Notes under the pieces: model-generated
What the model was told of the DNA's origin: nothing
The model's database searches: none
What the model saw: the letters and a program-made list of their open reading frames with translations, nothing else
Position numbers and translations under genes: made by a program
NCBI GenBank assembly: GCA_029863645.1
Contig: JAOTVA010000024.1
Span: 1-33,991 of the forward strand
Direction: 5' to 3'
Source: Gemmatimonadota bacterium
GTDB taxonomy: Bacteria; Gemmatimonadota; Gemmatimonadetes; Longimicrobiales; Gaopeijiaceae
DNA: 33,991 bases
Shown here: piece after piece, positions 8,906 through 17,264 of the stretch
Numbering within the stretch: position 1 is the stretch's first letter
Layout: every line of letters begins with the position of its first letter

Positions 8906-9754
8906 ATGGCCTGGTTCCGCAAGGACAAGAAGCCTCTCACGGCCCAAGATCGGCGGGACGTCCCGACCGACGTTTTCGACAAATGCCAGGGCTGCGGTGA
9001 GATCCTGTATCGCGAGCGGCTCGCGCAGAATCTCAACGTCTGCCCGCACTGCGGCCATCACGTGCGCATCTCCGCTGACGCATACCTCAGCATTCTCCTG
9101 GACGCTGACACGTTCGACGAGCTCGATACTGGGTTGCGAGCGGCGGATCCCCTGAACTTCCACGACCTCAAGCCGTATCCCGAGCGCATCGCAGCCGCTG
9201 AAGCGAAGGGCAAGCGTGAGGCCGTCATCACGGGGACCGGGAGGCTGGACGGCATCGAGATTGTAATTGCGGTCATGGACTTCGGCTTCATCGGAGGATC
9301 GATGGGCTCCGTGGTCGGGGAGAAGGTTGCTCGGGCCGCCAGGGCCGCCCTCGCCGCCAAGAAGCCGCTGGTGATCGTGAGCGCGTCGGGCGGTGCCCGC
9401 ATGCAGGAGGGCATCTACTCGCTCATGCAGATGGCCAAGACGTCCTCCGTCCTGGCGCGCCTCCACGATGCGGGGTTGCCCTTCATTTCCGTCCTGACGC
9501 ATCCGACCACGGGTGGGGTAACGGCATCCTTCTCCATGCTCGGGGACGTCAACTTGGCCGAACCGGGCGCGCTGATCGGATTCGCGGGGCCACGTGTGAT
9601 CGAGGAGACGATCAGGCAGGAGCTCCCGGAGGGCTTCCAACGTGCGGAGTTCGTCAGGGATCACGGGATGGTCGATAAGGTCGTCGATCGGCGCGAGATG
9701 AAGGACACGGTGGCCCGTCTCCTCCGGCATCAGTTCGCGGGTTGGAGCGATTAG
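8906..9754 (+). CDS. accD: Acetyl-CoA carboxylase, carboxyltransferase beta subunit
   Basis: A 282-residue subunit of acetyl-CoA carboxylase, which transfers CO2 from carboxy-biotin to acetyl-CoA to give malonyl-CoA for fatty-acid synthesis. The N-terminal zinc ribbon is intact, with Cys27, Cys30, Cys46 and Cys49. The crotonase-like core shows VVGEKVARA, SASGGARMQEG and PTTGGVTASFSMLGD, which form the acyl-CoA and carboxybiotin sites. The ATG at 8906 is chosen because the family begins with MAWF-like sequence. An earlier in-frame ATG at 8873 would overlap rodA. The partner gene accA is not in the window. Pairing of accD with folC just downstream is common in bacteria. Confidence 0.96.
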   Translation: MAWFRKDKKPLTAQDRRDVPTDVFDKCQGCGEILYRERLAQNLNVCPHCGHHVRISADAYLSILLDADTFDELDTGLRAADPLNFHDLKPYPERIAAAEAKGKREAVITGTGRLDGIEIVIAVMDFGFIGGSMGSVVGEKVARAARAALAAKKPLVIVSASGGARMQEGIYSLMQMAKTSSVLARLHDAGLPFISVLTHPTTGGVTASFSMLGDVNLAEPGALIGFAGPRVIEETIRQELPEGFQRAEFVRDHGMVDKVVDRREMKDTVARLLRHQFAGWSD

Positions 9755-11073
9755 AGTCGGATCCGCGCACCCCCGATCGACTGGATCGGCCGTTCGAAGA
9801 CCCGCTCCTCTACGAGCTGTTTCCGGCGCTCGCCACCAACGTCGAATGGGGACTCCAGCGGACTGAGCGAGCACTCGAGCTCATCGGCGATCCCCACCGT
9901 AATTTCGCCAGCCTTCATGTCGGGGGCACCAACGGCAAGGGCTCGGTCACCGCGACCCTTGCGTCGATCACAAGGGCCGCGGGCCATCGGTCAGGATGCT
10001 ACGTGTCGCCCCACCTGGTGTCGTTTCGCGAACGCATACTCGTGGACGGGGACGCTCTGACCGAGGACGCGCTCAAAGAGTACGCCTCCGAGGTCCGGGG
10101 GGCGGTGACGACGTGCGGACTCACCTTTTTCGAGGCCGCAACGGTGCTCGCGTTCCACGCCTTCGCGAGGGAGAGCGTCGATGTCGCCGCTCTCGAGGTG
10201 GGGCTGGGGGGTCGCCTCGATGCGACGAATGTGGTGCGCCCAATGGTGAGCGCCGTAACGAACGTCGCCATGGATCACGCGGACTATCTCGGCGACACGC
10301 TTCTGGACATCGCCCGCGAGAAAGCGGGCATCATGAAGCGGGGCGTGCCGTTCGTCACCAGCGAATCCGACCCCGACGTCCTCGCGCTCTTCGCCGGGTT
10401 GTCGGGCCAGGTGGGCGCGCCCCTGTGGCACGTCGCCACCGACCGGGTCCAGGACCTCGCGATCGCGGCGGACCAGACCTCCTTCCGTTTGCAGACACGC
10501 TCATGGGGCGAGGTGGACATCGTGACACCCCTCATCGGTGCGCATCAGGCGACCAACACCGCGCTCGCCGTCGAGGTCTGCGAGCACCTTCCGGCCGACC
10601 TGAGGCCGAAGACATCCGCCCTCCTGAGCGGCGTGGCCTCGGTAGCCCACCGCGGCAGGGATGAAGTGGTCACGCTGGGCGGCAGGACGTGGCTATTCGA
10701 CGTCGCACACAACCCGGCCGGCGTGTCGTCCCTGTGCGACACGCTCGAGCGCATCGAGTTACCGCGCCCGGTCATTGGGCTCGTCGGTGTGCTCGGGGAC
10801 AAGGACTGGGCGGCCATGCTGCCGCTCCTTCTGAGCCGCTGTGACGACGCAATCCTCACGCAGCCTCCGAGCGCTCCGATGGATCGGCGTTGGGATCCCT
10901 CCGAGGCGGCCCGCGCGGTGGTGTCGGGAAGGGTCCCCAAGGTGCTCGAGGACTTCGAGGCTGCGCTGGCAGAAGCCGCTGCGCTCGCCGGAAACGGGAC
11001 GGTGGTGGTTACGGGGTCGGTACACACGGTGGGTGGTGCAATGGCGCGCCTCGGGATCGCGCCACTCGCGTGA
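9742..11073 (+). CDS. folC: Dihydrofolate synthase / folylpolyglutamate synthase
   Basis: A 443-residue Mur-ligase-family enzyme that joins glutamate to dihydropteroate or folates using ATP. The P-loop GGTNGKGSV lies at residues 61-69, followed by SPHLVSFRERI, the EVGLGGRLDATN segment that binds metal and nucleotide, and MDHADYLGDTL. The C-terminal domain has FDVAHNPAG. The only practical start is TTG at 9742, which overlaps the end of accD by 13 bases. No ATG or GTG occurs in frame before the conserved region. About 20 N-terminal residues before YELF are unlike the family and may not be translated. Confidence 0.94.
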   Translation: MERLESDPRTPDRLDRPFEDPLLYELFPALATNVEWGLQRTERALELIGDPHRNFASLHVGGTNGKGSVTATLASITRAAGHRSGCYVSPHLVSFRERILVDGDALTEDALKEYASEVRGAVTTCGLTFFEAATVLAFHAFARESVDVAALEVGLGGRLDATNVVRPMVSAVTNVAMDHADYLGDTLLDIAREKAGIMKRGVPFVTSESDPDVLALFAGLSGQVGAPLWHVATDRVQDLAIAADQTSFRLQTRSWGEVDIVTPLIGAHQATNTALAVEVCEHLPADLRPKTSALLSGVASVAHRGRDEVVTLGGRTWLFDVAHNPAGVSSLCDTLERIELPRPVIGLVGVLGDKDWAAMLPLLLSRCDDAILTQPPSAPMDRRWDPSEAARAVVSGRVPKVLEDFEAALAEAAALAGNGTVVVTGSVHTVGGAMARLGIAPLA

Positions 11074-11125
11074 GCGTGGGCGGCCCCCTGCATTTCTTGG
11101 CGGTATTGCTAGATTCCGGCCCTCT

Positions 11126-12409
11126 ATGGCAACCTCGGGCTTCGCGAGGCTTCCCGGCTTCAGGGACTTCCCGCCGGAAGAGCTCGCTCTTCGATCTCAC
11201 ATCATGCAGGCGTGGCGCCGGGTCTCCCGACGCTACGGCTTCTTGGAGTACGACGGCCCGCCGCTAGAAACGCTCGACCTCTATACCGAGAAGAGCGGCG
11301 ACGAGATCGTGGGCCAGCTGTACACCTTCACCGACAAGGGGGAGCGTCAGGTCGCGATGCGTCCCGAGATGACGCCATCCCTGGCGCGCATTCTTGGGGA
11401 TCGCTCCAGGGGCATGAGCAAGCCCATCCGGTGGTTCGCCGTGCCACAGCTCTTCCGATATGAGCGTCAGCAGCGCGGCCGCCTGCGCGAACACTTCCAG
11501 TGGAATGTCGACCTAGTCGGCGAAGAGGGTGTGGCGGCGGACGCCGAGGTGCTGGCGGTTGCGATCGATGGCCTGCGCGAGCTGGGACTCACCTCCGAAG
11601 ACTTCAGGGCGCGGGTCTCCGACCGACGCGTACTACGCGCGTTCCTCGTCCATTTGGGCGTGTCGGAGGATGGGCTGCCCCAGGCCTTCGCGGTCATCGA
11701 CAAGCTGGACCGACAGCCGAGAGACAAAGCGGTGGAGGCCCTGGTGAGCCGCACTGGCTTGACGGCTCCCCAGGCCGAGCGGGTGCTCGAGAGCGTCTCC
11801 TCGGCGACCCTCGATACGCTCGAAGAGGCCTTGGCGGCGCGCGATGACGCCGGGTCGGATGTACAGCGACTGCGCGATTACGTCGAAGCGCTTCGCGCCA
11901 TGGGCCTCGGCGACTTCGTGGAGATCGACCTCGGCATCGTGCGTGGGCTCGCCTATTACACCGGCATCGTCTTCGAGCTCTTCGATCGCAAGGGGGAGCT
12001 CCGCGCCATCTGCGGGGGCGGGCGTTACGACCGGCTGCTCGAGCTGGTGGGTGGCGAGCCACTGCCGGCCGTTGGATTCGGCATGGGTGACGTGGTCCTG
12101 GGCGAGCTGCTCGCGGAGCGAAAGCTGCTCCCGGAGTTCGCATCTGCGCTCGACTACTTTATCGTCACTGTCTCGTGGAAACAGCGGGGCGAGGCGCTGC
12201 GCCTCGCACACGGGTTACGCGAAAAGGGCCACAGCGTTTCGTACGCGTTCAAGGAGCAGGGCGTTGGCAAGCAGATGAAGTCTGCGGGCAAAGAAGGTGC
12301 GCGCGAAGTGTTGATCTTGGGTCCTGACGAATTGGCGAGGGGACGTGTGGTGTTGAGGGACATGGAGTCTGGGAGCGAGCAGGAAATCGAGCTGGACACG
12401 CTGACGTGA
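11126..12409 (+). CDS. hisS: Histidine-tRNA ligase (HisRS)
   Basis: A 427-residue class II aminoacyl-tRNA synthetase that charges tRNA-His. Visible elements are motif 1 in the N-terminal part, RPEMTPSLAR, motif 2 (RYERQQRGRLREHFQW), the histidine-binding VRGLAYYTG, GGGRYDRL, and a C-terminal anticodon-binding domain (about residues 330-427). The RPEMTPSLAR form differs from the RPEGTA form of E. coli HisRS and resembles a second bacterial/organellar branch. The ATG at 11126 fits the family start, although the frame is open far upstream inside folC. No Shine-Dalgarno sequence precedes it, and a TAGATT hexamer ends ten bases before the ATG, so a short or leaderless transcript is possible. Confidence 0.95.
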   Translation: MATSGFARLPGFRDFPPEELALRSHIMQAWRRVSRRYGFLEYDGPPLETLDLYTEKSGDEIVGQLYTFTDKGERQVAMRPEMTPSLARILGDRSRGMSKPIRWFAVPQLFRYERQQRGRLREHFQWNVDLVGEEGVAADAEVLAVAIDGLRELGLTSEDFRARVSDRRVLRAFLVHLGVSEDGLPQAFAVIDKLDRQPRDKAVEALVSRTGLTAPQAERVLESVSSATLDTLEEALAARDDAGSDVQRLRDYVEALRAMGLGDFVEIDLGIVRGLAYYTGIVFELFDRKGELRAICGGGRYDRLLELVGGEPLPAVGFGMGDVVLGELLAERKLLPEFASALDYFIVTVSWKQRGEALRLAHGLREKGHSVSYAFKEQGVGKQMKSAGKEGAREVLILGPDELARGRVVLRDMESGSEQEIELDTLT

Positions 12410-12696
12410 ATCGGCCCGCGTGGGAGAAGGAGGATGCCCGGGTCACGAGCGAAGTGGCCAGGCGTGCGATCCGTCGGCTGGACTTCCTTGAGTGGGTGAT
12501 ACTCGCAGCGGCAGTTGGATTGGCGCTCGGGGGTGGAGCGCTCGTGGCCTGGATCCTGGCGGGCTCCTCGAGCGGGAACTTCCGCATGGTCTGGATGATC
12601 ACGTCGGCGCTGCTCTTCATCGTGCCGGGGGCGATCGTGTTCGCACGAAACAAGCGAGATGAACGGAGGGAAGCTCAGGGGAGCGAAGATGGCTGA
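12406..12696 (+). CDS. Small two-span membrane protein of unknown function
   Basis: A 96-residue protein I do not recognise. It has a charged N terminus of about 28 residues. Two hydrophobic segments follow, at roughly 31-52 (WVILAAAVGLALGGGALVAW) and 60-78 (MVWMITSALLFIVPGAIVF). The tail is short and strongly charged (RNKRDERREAQ). This predicts an inner-membrane hairpin with both ends in the cytoplasm. The GTG at 12406 overlaps the hisS stop (GTGA), and the end overlaps the start of proS by eight bases. It is therefore very probably expressed between the two synthetase genes. The overlaps and clear membrane pattern argue that it is a real gene. Confidence 0.75.
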   Translation: MNRPAWEKEDARVTSEVARRAIRRLDFLEWVILAAAVGLALGGGALVAWILAGSSSGNFRMVWMITSALLFIVPGAIVFARNKRDERREAQGSEDG

Positions 12697-14149
12697 CGAC
12701 AAGAAGCTGACGCCGCGGGCCGAGGACTTCGCCACGTGGTACAACGAGATCGTTCAGCGCAGCGAGCTCGCCGACTATTCGCCTGTCAAAGGCAGCATGG
12801 TCATCCGTCCCTGGGGCTACGGGATTTGGGAGAACATGCAGCGAGCCCTGGACGACATGTTCAAGGCCACGGGGCACGAAAACGCGTACTTCCCGTTGCT
12901 CATCCCAATGAGCTTCATCGAGAAAGAGAAGGCGCACATCGAGGGCTTCGCGCCCGAGCTCGCCGTCGTGACCCACGCCGGCGGCAAGGAGCTCGAAGAG
13001 GCCTACGTCATCCGTCCGACGTCCGAGACGATCATCTACTCGATGTACGCGAAGTGGGTACAGAGTTACAGAGACCTACCGATCTTGATCAATCAGTGGG
13101 CGAACGTGATGCGGTGGGAGCTTCGTACGCGGCTGTTTCTCCGTACGACCGAGTTCTTGTGGCAGGAGGGGCACACGGCGCACGCATCGGCAGAGGAGGC
13201 CGAGGCCGAGACGCTCCTCATCCTGGGCCTCTACCGGAAGTTCATGGAGGAGTGGATCGCAATGCCTCCGCTCACCGGCCTCAAGTCCGACTCTGAAAAG
13301 TTCGCGGGGGCCGTGCGCAGCTACTCGTGCGAGGCCCTCATGCAGGACAACAAGGCCCTGCAGGCGGGCACGTCACACTTTCTCGGACAGAACTTCGCCA
13401 AGCAGTTCGACCTCAAGTTCCAGTCCGTCGAAGGGCAGGAGGAGTACGCCTGGAACACCTCATGGGGTGTATCGACGCGTCTCGTCGGTGGCATGGTCAT
13501 GAGCCACGGCGACGACGACGGGCTGGTCGTCCCGCCGCGCCTCGCGCCTGCTCAGGCGGTCATCGTCCCAATCCTTTCCGGCGATGACAGCGCTCCGGTG
13601 CTCGCCAAGACGGACGAAGTCGCGGCTCGACTGCGCGACTTGGGCGTGCGTGTGCGGGTGGACGCGCGTGACAGCCTCTCGAGTGGCGCCAAGTACTACG
13701 AGTGGGAGCGTAAGGGCGTCCCGTACCGAATCGAGATCGGCCCGAAGGATCTAGCCAAGGGCTCACTGGCATTGGTGCGTCGGGTGACGCCGGAGGGCGA
13801 GAAGCGGAAAGCCTTCGTGCCCGAGGACGAGGCGATCGCGGGCCTTCCGGGCCGACTGGATGCCTTCCAGGCCGAGTTGCTGGATGCAGCCCGCCGCCGT
13901 CGTGATGACGCCACGGTACGAGGCGTTTCGAGTGTGGACGAGCTCGCCGAGGCATTGGACGGCGGTGCCGGCTTCGTCTACACCGGTTGGAGTGGCGACG
14001 CGGGAGTCGAGGGCACTGTCAAAGAGCGCTGCAAGGCGACGATTCGCTGCATTCCAGATGAGGAATTCCGATCGGGCGAGACGCCCGCCAAGTGCGTGTC
14101 CGGTGAAGGGGCGGCGGTGCACGAAGTCGTGTGGGCGAGGGCGTACTAG
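12689..14149 (+). CDS. proS: Proline-tRNA ligase, type 3 (archaeal/eukaryotic-like)
   Basis: A 486-residue class II synthetase that charges tRNA-Pro. Short length and absence of the YbaK-like editing insertion identify the type 3 form rather than the E. coli-type enzyme of about 570 residues. Visible motifs are RPTSETIIY with the TSE proline-binding loop at 111-113, [21 protein letters not shown] (motif 2), and the [11 protein letters not shown] segment. The type-specific C-terminal domain ends in the usual aromatic tail (WARAY). Only three cysteines are seen where some members bind zinc. The ATG at 12689 has GGGGAG six bases upstream and is preferred over an in-frame ATG at 12659. The start overlaps the preceding small gene by eight bases. 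Confidence 0.95.
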   Translation: MADDKKLTPRAEDFATWYNEIVQRSELADYSPVKGSMVIRPWGYGIWENMQRALDDMFKATGHENAYFPLLIPMSFIEKEKAHIEGFAPELAVVTHAGGKELEEAYVIRPTSETIIYSMYAKWVQSYRDLPILINQWANVMRWELRTRLFLRTTEFLWQEGHTAHASAEEAEAETLLILGLYRKFMEEWIAMPPLTGLKSDSEKFAGAVRSYSCEALMQDNKALQAGTSHFLGQNFAKQFDLKFQSVEGQEEYAWNTSWGVSTRLVGGMVMSHGDDDGLVVPPRLAPAQAVIVPILSGDDSAPVLAKTDEVAARLRDLGVRVRVDARDSLSSGAKYYEWERKGVPYRIEIGPKDLAKGSLALVRRVTPEGEKRKAFVPEDEAIAGLPGRLDAFQAELLDAARRRRDDATVRGVSSVDELAEALDGGAGFVYTGWSGDAGVEGTVKERCKATIRCIPDEEFRSGETPAKCVSGEGAAVHEVVWARAY

Positions 14150-15699
14150 TGTCGCACGAGCACGACCGCGTCCTCATTCTCGACTTCGGTTCCCAGTTCA
14201 CCAAGCTCATCGCGCGCCGTATCCGCGAAGAGCGGGTGTACTGTGAGGTCCATCCTCCGACGGTATCGATGGAGTGGATCGAGGCATGGAAGCCGGCAGC
14301 GGTGATTCTTTCCGGCGGGCCATCGTCTGTCTACGACGAGGGCGTACCGACCACCGACCCCGCGCTGTTGCGCTCGGGACTCCCCGTACTGGGCATCTGC
14401 TACGGGCTACACCTCATCGCTCAACTCGAGGGGGCAAGTGTCGATCCCGGACGCCGTGAGTACGGACGCGCGGAGCTCACAGTTGGGAGAGCCGAGGGAA
14501 TCTTCGCGGGCTTCGAGCCAGGGGAGACCACGACGGTGTGGTGCTCACACGGAGACCATGTGGACATCCCCCCACCGGGCTATGAGGCACTCGCTTCGTC
14601 GGATGGTCTTCCGGTGGCTGCGTTTCGAGCGACGGACCGGCCCATCTACGCGGTCCAGTTTCATCCGGAGGTCGCCCACACCCACCGCGGCGACGAGATC
14701 CTCTCGAATTTTCTCTTCGAAGTGGCGAAATGCCGGCCCACGTGGACGGCTGGCGCCTTCATCGAGGACACCGTCGAACGGATCCGCCTGCAGGTCGGAG
14801 ACGCCACGGCGATCTGCGGGCTATCGGGTGGTGTCGACTCGTCGGTCGCCGCAGTCCTGGTACATCGCGCCATCGGGGACCGACTCACGTGCATCTTCGT
14901 GGACCACGGCCTGCTCAGAAAGCACGAGCGCGAACAGGTCGAGCGACTGTTCCGGAGCCACTACGACCTGAAGCTCATCGTGGAAGAGGCGTCGGAGCCC
15001 TTCCTGGCCGATCTCGCCGGCGTCGAAGACCCGGAGGCGAAGCGCCGAGCCATCGGGGCGCGGTTCATCGAAGTGTTCGAGCGCACAGCCAGCCGCGAGG
15101 GCACCAACGCCACCTTCCTGGTTCAGGGCACGCTGTATCCGGATGTCATCGAGTCGGTTTCTGCAGGCGGGCCGTCGGTGACAATCAAGTCACACCACAA
15201 TGTCGGTGGACTGCCGGACGACGTGCCCTTCGAGCTTGTCGAGCCGCTGAGGGAGTTGTTCAAGGACGAGGTCAGGCAGGTCGGGCGTGAGCTCGGCCTC
15301 CCGGAGGACTTCGTGGGCCGCCATCCCTTTCCTGGACCGGGCCTCGCGATCCGAATTCTGGGCGCGGTCACGCGGGAGCGCCTCGAGGTGCTGCGGGAGG
15401 CCGACGCGATCTACCTGGAGGAGATCCGGGAGGCCGGCCTGTACGACGAGATCTGGCAGGCGTTCGCCGTCCTTCTCCCGGTGCGATCCGTTGGGGTCAT
15501 GGGCGATGCGCGCACCTATGAGAACGTGCTGGCGTTGCGAGCGGTGACCTCCCGGGATGGCATGACTGCCGATTGGTACCCGTTCCCGCCCGAGGTCCTG
15601 GCGCGCATCTCGACACGCATCATCAACGAAGTGAAGGGCGTGAATCGGGTGACGTACGACGTCAGCTCCAAGCCCCCGGCGACCATCGAATGGGAGTAG
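14149..15699 (+). CDS. guaA: GMP synthase (glutamine-hydrolysing)
   Basis: A 516-residue enzyme that converts XMP to GMP using glutamine and ATP. The N-terminal class I glutamine amidotransferase domain has the nucleophile Cys84 in LGICYG and the His172/Glu174 pair in QFHPEV. The ATP pyrophosphatase P-loop SGGVDSS starts at Ser226, and the C-terminal dimerisation domain ends in the conserved PPATIEWE. The GTG at 14149 overlaps the proS stop by one base and is preceded by a GAGGG-type ribosome site about eight bases away. GTG at 14131 is a longer alternative lying inside proS. Expression coupled to proS is likely. Confidence 0.96.
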   Translation: MSHEHDRVLILDFGSQFTKLIARRIREERVYCEVHPPTVSMEWIEAWKPAAVILSGGPSSVYDEGVPTTDPALLRSGLPVLGICYGLHLIAQLEGASVDPGRREYGRAELTVGRAEGIFAGFEPGETTTVWCSHGDHVDIPPPGYEALASSDGLPVAAFRATDRPIYAVQFHPEVAHTHRGDEILSNFLFEVAKCRPTWTAGAFIEDTVERIRLQVGDATAICGLSGGVDSSVAAVLVHRAIGDRLTCIFVDHGLLRKHEREQVERLFRSHYDLKLIVEEASEPFLADLAGVEDPEAKRRAIGARFIEVFERTASREGTNATFLVQGTLYPDVIESVSAGGPSVTIKSHHNVGGLPDDVPFELVEPLRELFKDEVRQVGRELGLPEDFVGRHPFPGPGLAIRILGAVTRERLEVLREADAIYLEEIREAGLYDEIWQAFAVLLPVRSVGVMGDARTYENVLALRAVTSRDGMTADWYPFPPEVLARISTRIINEVKGVNRVTYDVSSKPPATIEWE

Positions 15700-15713
15700 G
15701 GGTCGCGGGCCCG

Positions 15714-16103
15714 TCAGTCGGAGACGACGGCATCCGCCTCGATCTCGATAAGCATGTCGGGATGAATCAGACGCCGGATCTCGATCATGCTCGTGGTGGG
15801 CGGATGTTCTGCGAAGACCTCCCCGTGGGCCCTTCCGTACTCCTCCCAGCGATCGATGTCGGTCACGAACATCCGGGTGCGCGTTACCTGGTCCATGCGA
15901 GCCCCGACATCCGCGAGCGCTCTCTCAATGATCTCCAGGCACCGACGGGCTTGTTCGTAGCCGTCGCCGGGGGCGTGGACCGTACCGTCCGGGTTCACCG
16001 CGGCCGTGCCCGTGACGAAGACTCGGTCGCCCGCCCGCAGGGCTCGACAGTACCCGACGTGGCTCTCCCATGGGGCCCCACTGAATGCGCGCTGGAACGC
16101 CAT
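15714..16103 (-). CDS. RidA/YjgF-family protein lacking the deaminase arginine
   Basis: A 129-residue member of the Rid family, small trimeric proteins whose archetype RidA hydrolyses reactive enamine/imine intermediates. The fold signature is clear: VGYCRALRAGDRVFVTGTAA at the start, then RTRMFVTDIDRWEEYG, and IEIEADAVV at the end. The residue aligned with catalytic Arg105 of E. coli RidA (ARSCVEV) is Thr104 here (TTSMIEI), so classical imine deaminase activity is doubtful and a divergent Rid subfamily is more likely. The start at 16103 is chosen because GGAG lies six bases upstream. The ATG at 16109 directly abuts that GGAG. It converges with guaA, with 14 bases between the stops. Confidence 0.88.
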   Translation of the reverse strand: MAFQRAFSGAPWESHVGYCRALRAGDRVFVTGTAAVNPDGTVHAPGDGYEQARRCLEIIERALADVGARMDQVTRTRMFVTDIDRWEEYGRAHGEVFAEHPPTTSMIEIRRLIHPDMLIEIEADAVVSD

Positions 16104-16211
16104 TTGCATCTCCGGTTTGTCAGGGGCGCTACACGAATGACGACGTTGAGGGCGTGCGGCGGCCCTGGCAACGGACGAACTGCTCAGCCCATGAACCCGA
16201 TGGAGGCTCTA

Positions 16212-16820
16212 GTGCGACGTACGCTGATGGCGACCCTTTTGCTCGTGGCCGTTACGACTCCCGTGGCTGGTCAGATCGCTTGGGACAGTCCGGCTCTTGT
16301 GAGCCCCGCCGTTCCGTCCGGCGTCAGCCTATTCGTGACCAATCCGGCCGGCGGAGACATCGGGGCGCTCGCCACGATCCGGCACGCTGCTGGGCCTGTG
16401 GGCCTGGGGTACCGAGTGGCGATCGCAGAGGAGTCGGGCAGCGGAGATCTCGCCGTGGCAGGGGGCATCGACGTCGCGGGCTTCTTGGCCCGTGGAGTCG
16501 AGGGCTCCGAGGTCGACCTGATCTGGTGGGCCGGCGGGGGTGTGGGCGTGGGCACCGAAACCCTCTTCACCGCCCCACTCGGGGTCATGCTCGGCTGGAC
16601 CGGCAGCGGCGGTGAGGTCGTTCTGAGTCCGTATGGAGGAGCGCACGTCGTGCTCGATTTGTCGTCGGGGGGCGGGGACAGCCTGCGGTTCGACGCGGTC
16701 GTCGACCTAGGCCTGGACCTCGTGCTTCGCTCGGGCTGGATGATCCGCTTCGGCGCAAGCCTCGGGGACCGGGAGTCCCTGGCCCTGGGCATCAAGCTCC
16801 CAGGCGGCGGCGGGTCTTGA
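16212..16820 (+). CDS. Secreted protein of unknown function, beta-barrel-like
   Basis: A 202-residue protein I cannot assign to a named family. A signal peptide (RRTLMATLLLVAVTTPVAG, cleavage before Gln) precedes a glycine-rich sequence. That sequence alternates hydrophobic and small residues in many short segments, such as VGLGYRVAIAEE, LIWWAGGGVGVGT and MIRFGASLGD. The pattern fits a small outer-membrane beta barrel, which is inference only. The GTG at 16212 is chosen over ATGs at 16191 and 16200 because GGAGG at 16202-16206 lies five bases before it. The gene is divergent from the RidA gene across a spacer of about 108 bases and convergent with the following lipoprotein gene. Confidence 0.72.
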   Translation: MRRTLMATLLLVAVTTPVAGQIAWDSPALVSPAVPSGVSLFVTNPAGGDIGALATIRHAAGPVGLGYRVAIAEESGSGDLAVAGGIDVAGFLARGVEGSEVDLIWWAGGGVGVGTETLFTAPLGVMLGWTGSGGEVVLSPYGGAHVVLDLSSGGGDSLRFDAVVDLGLDLVLRSGWMIRFGASLGDRESLALGIKLPGGGGS

Positions 16821-16836
16821 ACTCGGCGACATCGGA

Positions 16837-17175
16837 CTAGCGGGTTACGGAGTCGGCCGCGGACGCCCCCGGTCGCGCCTCCAGGCGCCGCTCGACTTCG
16901 GTCCAGACCCCGTTCATGAATTCGAGCTCTACGCCATACGCTTCGACGAAGCTCACCAAGCTCCCGGCGTCCACGCCGTGGCGGGCGAGAATACGGTCAC
17001 GCGCTTCGTCCGGTAGCGTCGGATCGGGAAGGTCCATGGTCTCAGCACGGAGGTCGACGTACGCCTCGATGAACGTATCGCGGTCGATCACGCCCTCGAC
17101 GAGTGGGGTAGAGTCTCCTACGCACCCTGCGAGGGTGAGGAGTAGGGCAGAGCATACCGTTCGATGGCGGAGCAT
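16837..17175 (-). CDS. Small lipoprotein, possibly DUF4296-like
   Basis: A 112-residue predicted lipoprotein. The signal sequence ends in a lipobox LAGC with the lipidated cysteine at residue 18. The mature part is helical and acidic, with VIDRDTFIEAYVDLR, ARDRILARHGVDAGSLVSF and a final amphipathic helix. This order (an early helix, a 'hold of a short gene-V' segment, then a last helix) recalls the DUF4296 family of small lipoproteins found mainly in Bacteroidota, but I am not certain. A GGGAG sequence lies about 11 bases before the ATG. The gene is divergent from the M48 peptidase gene and convergent with the barrel-like protein gene. Function is unknown. Confidence 0.75.
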   Translation of the reverse strand: MLRHRTVCSALLLTLAGCVGDSTPLVEGVIDRDTFIEAYVDLRAETMDLPDPTLPDEARDRILARHGVDAGSLVSFVEAYGVELEFMNGVWTEVERRLEARPGASAADSVTR

Positions 17176-17264
17176 GCGCTATGTAACTCCCGAGGGGGCG
17201 TGAGGATCCTTGCATATGTAGTATTTTCACGTGAGCGGTGCCCGTCCTGCCAAGAGTGACAACG

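Noticed and set aside
10841..11125. Upstream extension of the hisS frame inside folC
   Set aside because: The translated extension is Arg/Gly/Ser-rich shadow sequence and HisRS similarity begins only at the ATG at 11126.
15700..15713. CGGGCCCG palindrome between the convergent guaA and RidA genes as a bidirectional terminator
   Set aside because: It has no loop and no T-rich flank; a chance palindrome in GC-rich DNA.
17176..17264. Divergent promoter between the small lipoprotein and M48 genes
   Set aside because: An AT-rich patch (TAGTAT at 17219) exists, but no acceptable -35 partner was found for either direction.
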